Shown: piece after piece, positions 9,457-21,384 of the stretch | How the letters are laid out: every line of letters starts with the position of its first letter | How positions within the stretch are numbered: the stretch's first letter is position 1 | Source of the DNA: Phoronis australis | Taxonomy: Eukaryota; Phoronida; Phoronidae | NCBI GenBank assembly: GCA_002633005.1 | Contig: NMRA01000216.1 | Location: 468,441 to 532,440 of the forward strand | Length of the DNA: 64,000 bases | Direction: 5' to 3' | Made by a program: the position numbers and the translations under genes | The notes under the pieces: model-generated | The model's input: the letters and a program-made list of their open reading frames with translations, nothing else | Database searches by the model: none | What the model was told of the DNA's origin: nothing

Positions 9457-11963
9457 AGTCTGAAACAACAACATAATACCAGGCATTTCATACCAACTTT
9501 ACAGCAGATTTACAACACACGGGGATCTTTAGAAGCCTTCAGTGTTAATACAGTAAGCCGCCATTTAGTTTGAAGCCCACATTTGAGAGTAATAGGTGTT
9601 ACTACAATTATTATTATAAATACAAAAGATCCAATTTAAGTGTTACCATTTTACCATTGACTGACCCCCACCCCCACTGAAGCCTCAACCTTAGCGTCAG
9701 TCAGAAAGGCATTCTTGAATTGTTTACCGCTAATTATCTTTCAGTTTCATTAGTTCACGGATATCCACACAGACAGGTTCAATAGGTAGCATAGTCAAGA
9801 TTTTCAGAAGGCTTTTTAGGCAATGGTCCGTAACTGCAGGTATGTATGGTAAAATCTCACCAATTCAAACAACACTCATTGACAAAAGTACACAGCTTTC
9901 ATTTTCCATGAGCTTCTGCCATTGTTGAGGTGGCCTGTATTTTTTCAAAATATTATCTGTCGGTAGCTACCGTACATCAGAGGACTTAAATATGGCAAAG
10001 CACTATTTTAGTACCATGTGTCTTTTAATTAAAAGTGAGAAAATATAATTTCACCTGTCCCGACATATCGTGACCTAAAGTGATGAGATTTTACCGTGTC
10101 AAAACCCACCTGTCCTCTTGCAACCACTTTTCCTTGATGCAACCGCCAACTTCTGTTCCAATTTATCAAATCCCCATCCACTTTCTACTGATCACCTGCT
10201 GCAACTGAGCTTGTGTGTTACAGAAGATCTGACCTCACAACTAAACCATTACAGATGGTGCATAAACAGGGGATCAAGACACTGATTTATGCCAGCCACA
10301 AGCACCATAACCACCCACTCAGTGGTCTGGATGAGATGGTCACCACACTCACAACAGTCTAGTCACCACTGGGAGTCAACCACAAGCAGAGAACTGATTG
10401 GCAAGTTCCTGGTGATGTCACCATATCCAGCCAGCAGTGTCTGGATTTCCCAGACTACTTATAGCTGGCAATTATCTAGACAAATTGACAATTATTAACT
10501 GCTCTCTTATAGTCAAACACTAAAGTATTAGCCATCGGCTCCAGGTAATCTTCATCTAAATCAATACTTGTCATTGAACAGGTATGGTCTGAGCATCAAA
10601 AATGATGACAGTGCATGATTTAACAAAAAAACATCATTCTTTTGTAGCCTTTCTTACCTAGACAATTGTGCCATCTAGTTTCTGCAAAGTTGTGGTGACC
10701 ATAAATAATGTAACTTGAATCACATCAAGGTTTCAATAATGCAGGATCTCATTCTCTGAAGCTCAGGCATTGGAACTATTATCACCAACCAAAACATTTA
10801 AATGAGTGGACAAGCTCTTATACAGAAATAATGGTGTCTCCACATAAAGAATGACTCAACTTTGGGACCCTCACTATTCAGTGAAAAAGGAATGAAGCCT
10901 AACCATTACCTACATCCCATGCAGGCAAACAAGCTGTGCTAAACACACACATCAGTTTAAATATTATTCATGATTGGAAATAAAGTAGTATTAAGGGTCC
11001 GGTTTCACCTCCACCTCGCCAACATTCTAAAAGGGTTAGTAACCTAATTTCCCAGAGTCATCTGCCCCTCCCCCAACACAGATATAGTGGAGTTATGACC
11101 CTTCCCCCAGGGCAAAGGGCCCACGCTTCACCGAGTTCAATACCCACTGGGTTGTGACATTATTTGGACATGAACTGCAGCCAATGGTGCACTGAAAGCA
11201 CATACAAGAATAAAGGTGTGCCAAGATACCAAGACACCTGTCTGTCATCGATACACTCACCTGGTCAGGATACATACCATGGAGTGCAAATACCAAACTG
11301 ACAAACTAGACTAATAATCTGCTCTAATACCAGGTAAAGTTGTGCAATGCTATGTAATGTCAACAACAGCATTACGTAAGCGGGACAAGCATGTGAAGAT
11401 CTTCTGAGCCAGAGTTACCACACAATTCACACAAGTTCCGTTGAATTCACGCAAAGGCATCAACTTTTTCAGTCAAACAATATAACGGTAGATAAAAAGT
11501 ATTACAAATACCCTTTGATTAGTATCAACTTCAGACGGCAGTATGGGGTTCCAAATGCAGATAACAATTTAGTTTAGAACTTTTCTGTGCGGCACCCGCC
11601 GGCTAGTGAGTTCTGTAGATTCAAGATTCGAGCAAAGGAAGTTAGTGTGATTACGGGCTTTGCTTGTTTTATGCGATCTTGCGAAGTCTTGTGTAATCTT
11701 GTGTTTTCATGTGGTTCTGACAATCTTTACGGAACAAATGCCAGGACTCGCGGAACTGGCAATCCACGTTTTTTCAGTCAGTTTGCCATGAATTAAACAC
11801 TGTTGCTGTAACTGCTTCATTCCAAACACAGCGCACTCAGATCACTGTTGAAGATATCGTTTTTGCATGTCATTTGAATGTTCTCTTAGGCATGCAATCT
11901 TATATGCTAAAAAATTACATAATTATACACAGGAATTCAGGGGCAGGGAGATGCCTACTACTA
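9457..11963. other. no gene seen
   Basis: Unassigned intergenic or intronic DNA. Short open stretches exist (for example 10289-10498 and 11587-11796 on the plus strand), but none has good splice sites, homology or gene-like codon use. Confidence 0.5.
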
Positions 11964-12075
11964 AGTCTGATTGGATTTCAGTAATCTACTGGTGGCTCTG
12001 ATGGCTCAGTGGACTAGAGCGTCTGCACGGTTAGCAGAGGGTCCTGGGTTCGAGTCCCGGTAGGGGCAGAAATCA
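11964..12075 (+). mobile_element. tRNA-derived SINE, copy 1
   Basis: Bases 11995-12068 fold as a 74-nt tRNA cloverleaf: a 7-bp acceptor stem with one mismatch, D stem GCTC/GAGC, anticodon stem TCTGC/GCAGA and T arm CTGGG-TTCGAGT-CCCGG. The A-box-like TGGCTCAGTGG and B box GGTTCGAGTCC are present. The anticodon loop ACGGTTA would read GGT but lacks the universal U33, so it is probably not a working tRNA. A second copy on the other strand (26714-26828) shares the tRNA part and also upstream sequence (GTCTGATTnGATTTC), which shows it is a repeat family and not a single tRNA gene. Confidence 0.8.
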
Positions 12076-12480
12076 TTTCAGACTCGTATTCATCAGGTGG
12101 CGTGCTGACCAGATTTAAAAATGTTTGGGAGATATGGAAAATTATAATTGTATGGTAAGCAAAGCTAGCACACAAGGATTGGGCAGTAGTATCTCATGGG
12201 AGAAGGTTTTCAATCAATCACTGTTTTCCCAGTCACTGTATGACTTAAAGCATGTGACAAAGACTGAAGAGCGAGTTCCAGTTATTATTATTTTATCAAG
12301 AGTTAACCATTTCTTGTTACCAAATGAATACGTTGTGTTACACATTTTAAAGCGGAAACCATCCGTTTTTATGTTTCCTTTTGCCATTTTTCTGTGTTAA
12401 TTAATGTTCCCATGGCGTGTATTTACTGTCCATGAAACAAAAGGCAGCGAAACAAGCGTCATAAATTATGAATGAAATGG

Positions 12481-12578
12481 GAGCTGACAGCTCACACCCA
12501 GGTGAGAACAATTTAATGAATTATTGACTTGTTCATTCCATTGATGTATTTTCACACCTTGGCGTGAGCTGTCAGCTC
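12481..12578. mobile_element. small palindromic MITE
   Basis: Left arm 12481-12508 and right arm 12551-12578 are inverted copies beginning GAGCTGACAGCTCAC. Each arm is itself partly palindromic (GAGCTGACAGCTC). Total length is about 98 bp. No clear target duplication. Confidence 0.65.
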
Positions 12579-12662
12579 AGCTATGGTTCACTTGAGGCAC
12601 ACAGCTCACCTCCAAGGTATCCCTCTGCGCTGTCCTTAAACGGACAGCCAAGGCACGTGTCT

Positions 12663-12769
12663 TGGTTCTGCATTCACTTCTATTGAGCAAACATGAATGA
12701 CCGACATAGATTGTGTTTGAAAGCGAGTTGGACATCGCATGGGCTTGTGCAACAGTGAATGCAGAACCA
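12663..12769. repeat. perfect 16-bp inverted repeat
   Basis: TGGTTCTGCATTCACT at 12663-12678 is exactly complementary to 12754-12769, with a 75-bp spacer. Weaker pairing continues inwards. It may be a MITE or a structured RNA. Confidence 0.6.
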
Positions 12770-14159
12770 GGCATGGGTCTCTGCTGAAGACTGGGACGTG
12801 TAATCTTGGCGTTCAACATATTTCCCAAATGTTGGACGTAACATTTTGAACAAACAAAGTCTGATATAAAATCTTCAAAAATAGCTGCTAATGCAAAATT
12901 CATCTTTTTCATAATTCTTGAGTTTGGTACAACCAATATTGCCTATTTATAAAATTTGGTACAACCTTCAGTTTTGAGTACAGCAAAATAATTAATTTTT
13001 CAGTCCCAAGCTGGCGAATTTTTACTGCTGTACAAAAATAACAATTAACACGAAAAATGCCACTCTGCAAGAAATGTATTCTGGATAGACCCTACATCAA
13101 AAACAGTTGTGTTCCAATGTAACGCTTAAAAGACAGCTATTATAAGTCAGTTGAGTTTTGACCATAGAGTCAAGTAAGTACACTGAAGCATGTCAACATA
13201 GATTGACCGTGTTTCTGTTCGAGTCAGAGCTCACTTGGCGCTATGCAAATGAGTCACATGTCAGAACCTCGTTGAATCATCAAAACATTATTTTCAGACA
13301 CCACAGAACTGAGCAGGGTAGCCTTCCACAGACCAAGTTTCTTACGATGAAAGCATGATCTTGCATTAGCCCTTGGAAAATCACGTGTTAAAGTGTTAAA
13401 GGGTGAGTATTTCGCAAACATGCTCAGGAGCTTATTTAGCCTAATGACAGCCACCGAGGAAGGTGATTGGCCAGTGAACTTGGACTGTTGAATTGTGGGA
13501 TTGAATTAATAAATTATAGGATAACTTACTGTTTCTGTTTCACAAGTGAAGATTTTTCGCACAACTTCAAGCTAATGTATTGTGTCAACAGAACACTACA
13601 GTAATTCTCCACTTAAACCGCACAAAAATAATTGCAAAATCATAATTTTCCATTTATAAGGATGATTACAAGGCTACAAACAATGAAAACTTTACCAAAT
13701 GTTGTTTTGTGACATCTACTTAGTGCAAACTATGCTAGTAATGCTAGAAATTCATTTTTGTGAAGAAAATTGACAAAACCAGTATTTGACGTGTCGGCCA
13801 TATTATGTGCTAAATAAGTCGAAGAATTACCATGCAGTGGTTTTCAAGTGTTTGATAATCTCAACCCTCTACTCCCTCTGGTGTCATTAACCATTAACTC
13901 TGATCAAAGGCTAGTAAGGTGGAATCGATATAGTGTGTCATCCAATAAATGTGATGGCGTCAATCCAATAAAAAAGACATAACAAGCATTTGTTAAAGTG
14001 ACTTAAGTTGTCCTCTCCCCGCAGGATGCATTTGATCGAGCTGTAACTTTAAGAAGTAATGAATATGAATGTGGATGTCCTTGGTGATGTAGATACTGAC
14101 ACCTGGTGACGACCTTGTGTAGCTGAGGTGCCGAATTTACACCTCGAAAAACCTACTAT
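12770..14159. other. no gene seen
   Basis: AT-rich. A 119-codon open stretch on the minus strand (12577-12936) overlaps the inverted repeats and has no splice or family support. Confidence 0.5.
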
Positions 14160-14490
14160 GAAAAAACTGTACGACTTTCTTCTTGAGATATTGCGCCAAC
14201 GTTTTCCACGTAAAAACTTGATTTTCTCGCAATGACCTTGAAATCAAATCAAGGTTAATAAAACCGGCTGGCATCTGAGGATGTCCCACTTACACATTGG
14301 TACAAAATATGAACAAAATATGAACAAAATATGAACAAAATATGCAGCCTCTTTCAGGATACAACGCACCAACATTTTCCAGGGAATAAGTTGATTTTTC
14401 CTTGCTGCTATCTTGAAAATGATGTCAAGGTCTCCAAAATCGACTGCCTTGGTGCATGGAGATGTCCACTAGTACACCTTAGCTGCACAC
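14160..14490 (+). repeat. diverged ~160-bp direct repeat with an 11-bp tandem block
   Basis: 14160-14302 and 14346-14490 share ordered words (GCnCCAACnTTTTCCA, TTGATTTTnC, CTTGAAAnnnA, GGATGTCCAC-like). Between them, 14303-14345 is about four tandem AAAATATGAAC units. Confidence 0.65.
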
Positions 14491-15452
14491 TAACGCACGG
14501 TGGGGGGGCAAAAACACATAACACTTGACTAATCAAACTTGATGGTGACACAGTCCTTGCACTGCATTTTACTCAAAACCTCATACAAAGATTCAAAATA
14601 TAAATCATGTTTGATGGTTCAGAGTTCCCTAAATATAAGACTATAGTCAATGCAACATCGTAGATTTTCAAAATAACCACAATTCAATAAAGACTTTGAA
14701 TTGTTTAGAAAATAATACTAATCATTCAAAACAGAACATTTTAATCATTGTTCAATTTCTGATGTTCCCCTGCAAATTCACCAACAATACCCAGCTGGAG
14801 TGCAGTCAAACTTTTAAAAGTGGACATGGGAATCAAACAATGAAGGCCAATAGATGGCGTTAACCCAAACAGGTACGATACTTAACCCTGCTCTAAAAAT
14901 ACAGACGAACATATCTGCATGTGAAGAAACAGATGGAGTAATGATTTGGGTAAAATGAACTACATCCGCACAAAAAATCCATTTTCAAAGCAAGTAGTTA
15001 AGGAACCTTATCTGAAGCAGACCAACAGTTGAGCAACCTCAGATAACACCGCCATCTATAGACAGAAACCTTGAATCTTCATCACCACCATGAATCTAGG
15101 GGTCATTTTAGTTTATGGGTGAATTTGCCCATATATCATAGAGTACACAAGGGTCAGTTTAGAGACTTCTGCTATTCTACTACACTTAACCATACAAATG
15201 TACCCTCAGGAATTTTAATGTTCCAATGTAGGGGCATACCAAAATAAACCCTGGATATTGGAAGGAGCATATAAATAAAGTTACAGTATATACCAATTTC
15301 AGGGTATACAGTAGCTAGCAGTTATATCATATTTCACGTATTGTCAAACCTGACTTAGACAATCTGAAAGTGTGCAAAATTTTTTAATGTCAACAGGAAA
15401 TAAATGAAGGGTAATTTGTCCTGAAAACAAATTTGTCATGAAAGTTAGACAT
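14491..15452. other. no gene seen
   Basis: No exon or recognisable element identified. Confidence 0.5.
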
Positions 15453-16594
15453 TTACCGTAAACGTTCGGGTTAACGCCCATGCTCAGTTAACCGCCCACC
15501 CCTACTTTAAGTGGATATTCGATTTAACCGCCCACTGCTCGGTTAAGCGCCCCCCTGCGATTTTTGAAGATTTCCAGTTAAGCGCCCACCTCTCGGTTAA
15601 GCGCCCACCTCTCGGTTAAGCGCCCATCCCCGACTTTTAAAGAATGAAGATTTAGCGCCCAGTGCTATGGAAACGCGCGATTCCCCGACTTTCAGAAAAA
15701 GATCGATGATCACAATGAGCGCAACCACGCCGGGCCTCTGAGACGATGGTTTAGCAATGTGAATTGCAATTATACAAGTAACGAGTTATTGTCTTGGGTC
15801 ATGGACACCCTTCAAAATATAATACTTGAACGTATTTCTCACTTTATTTTCTTCCCATGTTTGCAAAGTTTAAGAACGCCACCGGCGTCAAAACCTCCGC
15901 TTTCAGCGACTTTGTCTGCTGCGCTGAGTTTTCATCTGCAGTGCATTTGATAAAACATATATTCGAAAAAATCAGGCCAGAGAAATGAGACAATGGTTAA
16001 AAGTATATAGTCACGCCCGTTTCTGTTACTTAGGACTGTCGCTATTCTCTTTTGATGTGTAACTTTGTAGTGGTGCACGCGCGCAAGTTCCCACACTTTG
16101 GAGTGCATGTTACCTTGACACCAACATGTGATTGACAGGGAACTCGCACATAGGCCCTACGCGCGTGCTGAATCCCGCCGCTATCTTTGCCCATAAAAAA
16201 ACGAGATGCATATTGAAAGAGGCCGTTATATTACTTGACGGCATTTCCAAGTCACGATTGTCAGCCGACTGAGACATTGCGAGCTAACAACGGGACCGAA
16301 CAGTGCCGCAGTGCGATATTGCAAGTGATATAAATAGGATAATCTGGACATCTTGCATGAAAAATAAATGTTTTTCCACCACGAAGTTTGGTAAGGTGAT
16401 CGTNNNNNNNNNNNNNNNNNNNNNNNNNNNNNNNNNNNNNNNNNNNNNNNNNNNNNNNNNNNNNNNNNNNNNNNNNNNNNNNNNNNNNNNNNNNNNNNNN
16501 NNNNNNNNNNNNNNNNNNNNNNNNNNNNNNNNNNNNNNNNNNNNNNNNNNNNNNNNNNNNNNNCCCAGGGCGTTAACCCGAACGTTTACGGTAA
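15453..16594. mobile_element. DNA transposon with perfect 27-bp TIRs
   Basis: The first 27 bases (15453-15479) are the exact reverse complement of 16568-16594. If the flanking TA is the target duplication (15454-15455 and 16592-16593), the inverted repeat starts CCGTAAACGTTCGGG. Just inside the left end are about eight copies of TTAA(C/G)CGCCCA, some in tandem 19-bp units such as CGGTTAAGCGCCCACCTCT. A 160-base gap covers most of the right half, so a transposase cannot be excluded. The superfamily is not assigned; a TA duplication fits several, including Tc1/mariner and IS630-like groups. Confidence 0.8.
16404..16563. other. assembly gap (160 n)
   Basis: Run of n inside the 27-bp-TIR element, reaching to 4 bases from its right terminal repeat. 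The subterminal repeats may have blocked assembly. Confidence 1.
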
Positions 16595-16728
16595 TAACGC
16601 ACATAAGTACGCAGCAACTGATGTGGTTGAAGGCAAGACTGTACTTTTTGTTAGACAGCTTAAGTTATGCTCATCCGTAATCTCAGTACAATCTCCTATC
16701 TTCAGGCGCGTAGTTATGAGCATGTCTT

Positions 16729-17275
16729 TTTAGTACTAAAATTTAGAAAGCAAAACGCTATCAATAACATGACATTTAATAATGCTGTTACAGTTTTCTA
16801 AACTATCATTTCATTTTCGTTTTTTTGAAAATAATGAAAGTATTATTTTTGATAAGCCCTCATGCAAAAGTAGATCAATTTAACAACAATTCCTGACATT
16901 TTACAGAGCTGTACATAAACCTTGTTAGTACTAAAATTTAGAAAGCAAAACAATGCTATCAATAACATGACATTACAGTTTCCTAAATCATCATTTCATT
17001 TTATTTTTTTAAACTTTTCATTTTTTTGATAATAACAACGAAAGTTTTAGTTTTGAAAACCCCTTATGCAAAAGTAGACTACTTTAAAAACAATTTCTGG
17101 CATTTTACAGAGCTGCACATAAACCCGTGGCATCTGAAAGTTTCAAATGAGTACGATTAGATACAGTCTGAGATGATGTTGTGAAGTTAGCCAAATTTGA
17201 ACATTTTCCTAAGGTCCTGCATAACCCTAATCAGATTAGAAATGCTTTGTAGGCTTGAGAAGAACTGACAAGTCA
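16729..17275 (+). repeat. R6 copies b and c in tandem
   Basis: A unit starting TTAGTACTAAAATTTAGAAAGCAAAA occurs at about 16731 and again at about 16925, and the downstream text repeats with small deletions. Both units are R6 members. Confidence 0.75.
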
Positions 17276-17798
17276 TTAGCGCTACAAACCAGGCCCATTA
17301 GCTGCTTGTCATGGTACTAAAGGGGTTTTCAGACTTCAGTGTCTGGTGATTTGTTATAACAACCTTCAATTCAAACCAAGGATTAAACCTGACATTGCTT
17401 TGAAAGACTAAATACACCTGTGAAGAAAGTTGACATTTTTAAAACCGGAACATGTGGTTTAAGACAGCTTTAAATTGAGAACAGGTTTCAAAGGCAAGTG
17501 TTGGGTATCAAATCCCCTCCTCCTTGGGTCAACCAGAGTACAGCAAACCCTGGGCCTCAGTGCCGAGTCAAGTGTCCCTGGTCCCTGGGTTGACCAGAGT
17601 ACAGCCGCCCCCCCCCCCCTCCCAGACTTAAAATACTCATTGAAGATATATGCTACATAAAAAAGAAACATTCGCCAGAAAAATTAAAGAAGCATATAGT
17701 TAGACTTACAATACTAACATGCACCACACACCTAATACTGATGCAATCACCAGAAACATTTAAAGAGGCATGCACCAGAACTACATATGACTACTCAC
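17276..17798. other. no gene seen
   Basis: Contains a short direct repeat sharing ACCAGAGTACAGC (about 17531 and 17592) and a C-run at 17607-17618. This is probably intron of the LIM gene on the minus strand, since that exon needs a downstream partner at lower coordinates. No second LIM exon was recognised. Confidence 0.45.
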
Positions 17799-18060
17799 CG
17801 TACACATTTGAAACACGCCGTATGGTAGACGTCACGACGGATACACACGCGGTCGTCACGCACCATGAAGCCGCAATATCCACACTTATCCAGCAACATC
17901 CCGTCGGGAAAACTATGGCCGTTGCGCCGCAGAGACTTCATGGCTGTCTCGCTGTCAGTCCTGCTGTTGTCCTCTCCCACCAGGGGCCGCCGGTCACAGC
18001 CGGCCTGAGTCAGATTCCTGAGGACACAGATCTGCTCCAGCTCCGAATCGAATGCATCCT
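17799..18060 (-). CDS. internal exon of a LIM-domain protein gene
   Basis: On the minus strand a good acceptor (CTTTCAG, 18061-18067) and a strong donor (GTGAGTAG, 17791-17798) bound a 262-nt exon that is open in one frame throughout. It encodes 86 full codons, with 2 nt left over at each end. Codons 59-85 read as the first half of a LIM zinc-binding domain: C59-x2-C62-x16-H79-x2-C82-x2-C85, with the typical HTACFKC ending. LIM domains continue C-x2-C-x16-21-C-x2-(C/H/D), so the exon stops at the usual place between the two zinc modules and the rest must lie in a further exon. The first 58 residues are acidic and polar, with no fold I recognise. GC content and codon use are clearly higher than in the surrounding DNA. 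LIM proteins bind partner proteins in the cytoskeleton, adhesions or nucleus. Which LIM subfamily this is cannot be told from half a domain. Confidence 0.85.
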
Positions 18061-18779
18061 CTGAAAGAAGACATGTTGTTTTTTGTTAAAAACAGACCAC
18101 CATCCCAGAAACTTAATCAGAAAGTGATGGTTTTAAAGGATTACATTGGAACATGTGCATATTTCAAGTCATTACTTGGTGAAATGAAATTTCTCCAGGA
18201 ATGTTGCATAGTCATGAATCTTTTTGTTTCATTCAGATCGCAATTGCTACCCGATCAACGTAAAATTTACATATAATGTGTTTAATGAATGGCTCGAAGC
18301 CTGTTGTTTTGGTTAAAATTGGAAACGGAAAAGATCCAAGGGGTGCTCGCATTTCAAGTTTTTCAACAGTTTATACATCACATTCATTCGAAAATGAACA
18401 TTAGGGCTTGAGGTTTAATCTGAGATTGAACTCAAAATTATTTTTAGCATTTTCTATTCTGCTTTTGCATGAAACTCAGGACGAGTGTCTATAATTCTAC
18501 GCTGAAATACATAATGACTTACTTAGATAATTATCTGATCCTAGTTTGCACTTAATGACCCCATCATTAGGCTAAAAGTTCAAGTCTGAACTTCAAATTT
18601 CAAGTGTTTACTCAAGTTCTTAGCTCTAATCTAGTGGTCATCAAAAGCGAACTTGGACTAGAAACTCATTTGCATAAACTATAATTGACTCGAGCACAGA
18701 ATAATAAACAATTATCTTGAGTTCTACAAAACTAGACCAGAAAATGGCAAAAATAATTTTGAGTTTGATTTCAGTTAGA
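18061..18779. other. no gene seen; probable LIM-gene intron
   Basis: AT-rich and without splice-bounded open frames on either strand. It lies 5' of the LIM exon in transcript terms. Confidence 0.5.
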
Positions 18780-19800
18780 AAGATTAGATCCCAGCCCTAG
18801 TTGCACTGTGCTTGTCAAGAACATATAGGACAAATTGCATCAAGACTGTCAAAGAGCATTCAGCCCATGACAAAGGGCCGCTAGGGGACACTCTACAGTA
18901 GTCATCCAAAAAATCAACACCACCTGCGCTTTCCTTAACTCCTCTCCCATACCCCAAACTTGAACAAAGACCAAGACAGTGGGGGATGCAAAGAAAAATA
19001 TAATTGCCATAAGGGAACACCACTGTGACAGTAGTTCGCTATGTCTCATGAGACAACCCCTACACTAACACTTGAGGTTTTGATACCCCAAAGTTCAAGC
19101 AAGCCTAAGCCAGACTGTGGCTAACAGTCTTAATTAATTTGCAGATTTATGCTCATGCTAGGCTGCCATGCTGAAGAAAACCTATTAGCTAATATCTCTT
19201 ACGATGCATCGATTTTAAAAATTCAAAGACGACTTTTGTTACTTTTCAATTTTAAAAACAGTCATGTTGGTCGTTTGCCATGCTTATTGTTAGCTTTTGA
19301 CTTTTAAAACCGTACACTAAACAGGCTTGTTCGTTTACGACCCGCAATTATCTCATCCAGCACGTTTAGCCAAGCCCAATAGTGACTACAATAGTTCACT
19401 TCAATCCGTGATGGCACCATCAACCCTTTGCCATAAGTGGCATAGAATGTGTGATAATCTGTTTGAAAATGGAAAGACATCGTTGTTTCATGATAGGAAC
19501 CTATTTGCGAAAATAACAAAAGTGGAATGGCTTCATGGACTCCTTAAAAGAAACGTGTTAGCTCAATTGATTCCATGAAAATGCATAAAGGAGTAGATAC
19601 AGAGGCAAACATAAAAAACTAAAATCACCACTAGGGGCACAGCGGTAATCAAATTGGTCCAAAATTTGTTGGCATCTGTGGTCACCATCTCGGGAATAAA
19701 TTTGCCAAATCTTCAAAATGAAGATATTGCAAGGGTTTACGAGATAAAACACCGGATGCAAGACAGAGATGCAAGCAATATGCTTGTGGGCATATAAAAA
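18780..19800 (+). repeat. old R1-type modules split by an R2 copy
   Basis: R1 submodule sequence is visible at about 18980-19030 (ATAATTGCCATAAGGG-like) and again at about 19570-19797 (AAACTAAAATCACCACTAGG, then a CTTGTGGGCATATAAAAA-like 3' end). The R2 copy at 19054-19440 sits between them. Confidence 0.6.
19054..19440 (+). mobile_element. dispersed repeat R2, copy c
   Basis: Begins CAACCCCTACACTAACACTT and keeps the ordered R2 landmarks, but the 3' end diverges after the CATCAACCCTTTGCCAT word. It lies inside R1-type sequence, as does copy d. Confidence 0.7.
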
Positions 19801-20002
19801 CAGTTATGGCACACAATCTATCCTCTAACAAATGTAAAATAAAATGTTGTGTCAGTGATTCCAATTGTGAGTATGTTTGCGAAGATTATGTCCATGTTCA
19901 AATCAAACTGGAACACTATCACTCAGACTCCTGACTATGTCAGGCTGAAAGTTAGTCAACTGAGCTCACTGACTTCTCAAACTCGACAAATGAGCAACCC
20001 TC

Positions 20003-20159
20003 GACAAAAACAATTTAATGTAATAAGCCGATCATTTATAAGAATTTACATTACTACCCTTCAAACCAAGGGAGCACAAGGAGTGCATTCCGGGACAAAA
20101 ACAAATTTTTGTTATAAGCTGATAATTTGTAATAATTTACATTAGGGTCTACTCTTCAA
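20003..20159 (+). repeat. ~90-bp direct repeat
   Basis: GACAAAAACAA...ATAAGCnGATnATTTnTAA...TTACATTA occurs twice, starting at about 20003 and 20093. Confidence 0.65.
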
Positions 20160-21060
20160 TCGCAGTCAGAAAACAAGACGTTTAGTGATTCATTCTTTGA
20201 AATAAACAACATAGAGCTCCAATCAAACATATGATTGGTTTCTATTTTTCTTCTTCTGACATCATCTTGGGACTTCATTGATGTGTGGTTCACATGCACA
20301 AACAAATTACAAACACAACATTTACACTTTAGAGAGGAAGTACCATGATGTATTTACAGGAGACGGCAGTCTTTGTGTTAAGTGAGACGGTGATTTATGA
20401 AAAGTGGAAATGAAAGTATCTTCTCAAGGAATGGCAATGACTGATGGCACTATACTTAATCAACTAAAAGCTCAAAGTGGGGCCTGTGAATAATCAAGAT
20501 GGCTTATAATACTACTGTAAACCAAAATGCCTGATGACTAGAAAACAATGTTCTAGGTATAATCTCACTAATTTAGGACACAATGTGGCACAGAAATTTT
20601 ATTTCCTCATTTTTTTTCATGTAAGGCACATTGCACCAAATTGATGCTCTCCCATGTTCGAATCTTTTGCCACAACTGACATATTTTGAAAAATAGTGGG
20701 AATTAGAAGCCCTTGAAAATTGAGACAAAGTCAATTTCAGTGATTGTTTTTGTTCGGAACAGCTAATATTATACCATTGTAATGGTTTTATCGCAATGAA
20801 AGTAAGCATACAGTTTAATAAGCACCAATTCCAGACAAACATAATTCCTGAAATTTAAACCAAGAAGGTTTTTGTTGTTTATCAAAGTTCTAGAGGTTTG
20901 AGAGTTCCACGCAGAAATATCTTTGAAAACCATTGTTCTTGGTTCATGTTTTGGGGTGCAATCCTTTGTTTTGTTTTATTATTTCCACAAGTTATCCTTC
21001 AAACGTTGCAATTTCCACTTGAAAGTGCTGGCAGCAGAAGACTTAAGCACAAGACAAACC

Positions 21061-21330
21061 TATAAATACAAAACACTATTTCCCCAGTCATAGAGGCCAA
21101 TTCTCTTAACAGAAAAAATGACTGGCAAAAACTGTTGCCTAATTTTTTTAACAGCAAATATGACAAATAATAACTATAATGGGGACAAAATTTTAATTGC
21201 ATAATGGCTAAGCCACCCGACTAACTTTCTTGTTCTTCTTCATTCCTGTCGTGAGGGAATCCTACTCTGGTGATGAATTCGGCTTCAGCCCTGCCAGGGA
21301 GTTCTGGGTCGTTTTGTTTGAATACCTTTG
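21061..21330 (+). repeat. dispersed repeat R9, copy 1
   Basis: Shares ordered words with 31540-31790: AACAGnAAAAnTGACTGG, ATGGCTnAnCCAC, ACTAACTTTC, GATGAATTCGGCTT and TTCTGGGTCnTTTTGTTTGA. Same orientation, non-coding, element type unknown. Confidence 0.65.
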
Positions 21331-21384
21331 GTGTGTTCTGTGAATGTTTCTGCTGTTATCTATGCCATATTGAGCCTCACTCAC

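Noticed and set aside
11995-12068. functional tRNA gene (anticodon GGT, threonine)
   Set aside because: Lacks U33, has an acceptor mismatch, and belongs to a repeat with a second copy at 26.7 kb that shares non-tRNA flank.
12577-12936. 119-codon minus-strand open frame
   Set aside because: Overlaps two inverted repeats, has no splice sites or domain, and its codon use is not gene-like.
15453-15700. CRISPR-like array from the regularly recurring TTAASCGCCCA words
   Set aside because: Spacing is irregular, units are degenerate, and they sit inside a TIR element of a eukaryotic genome.
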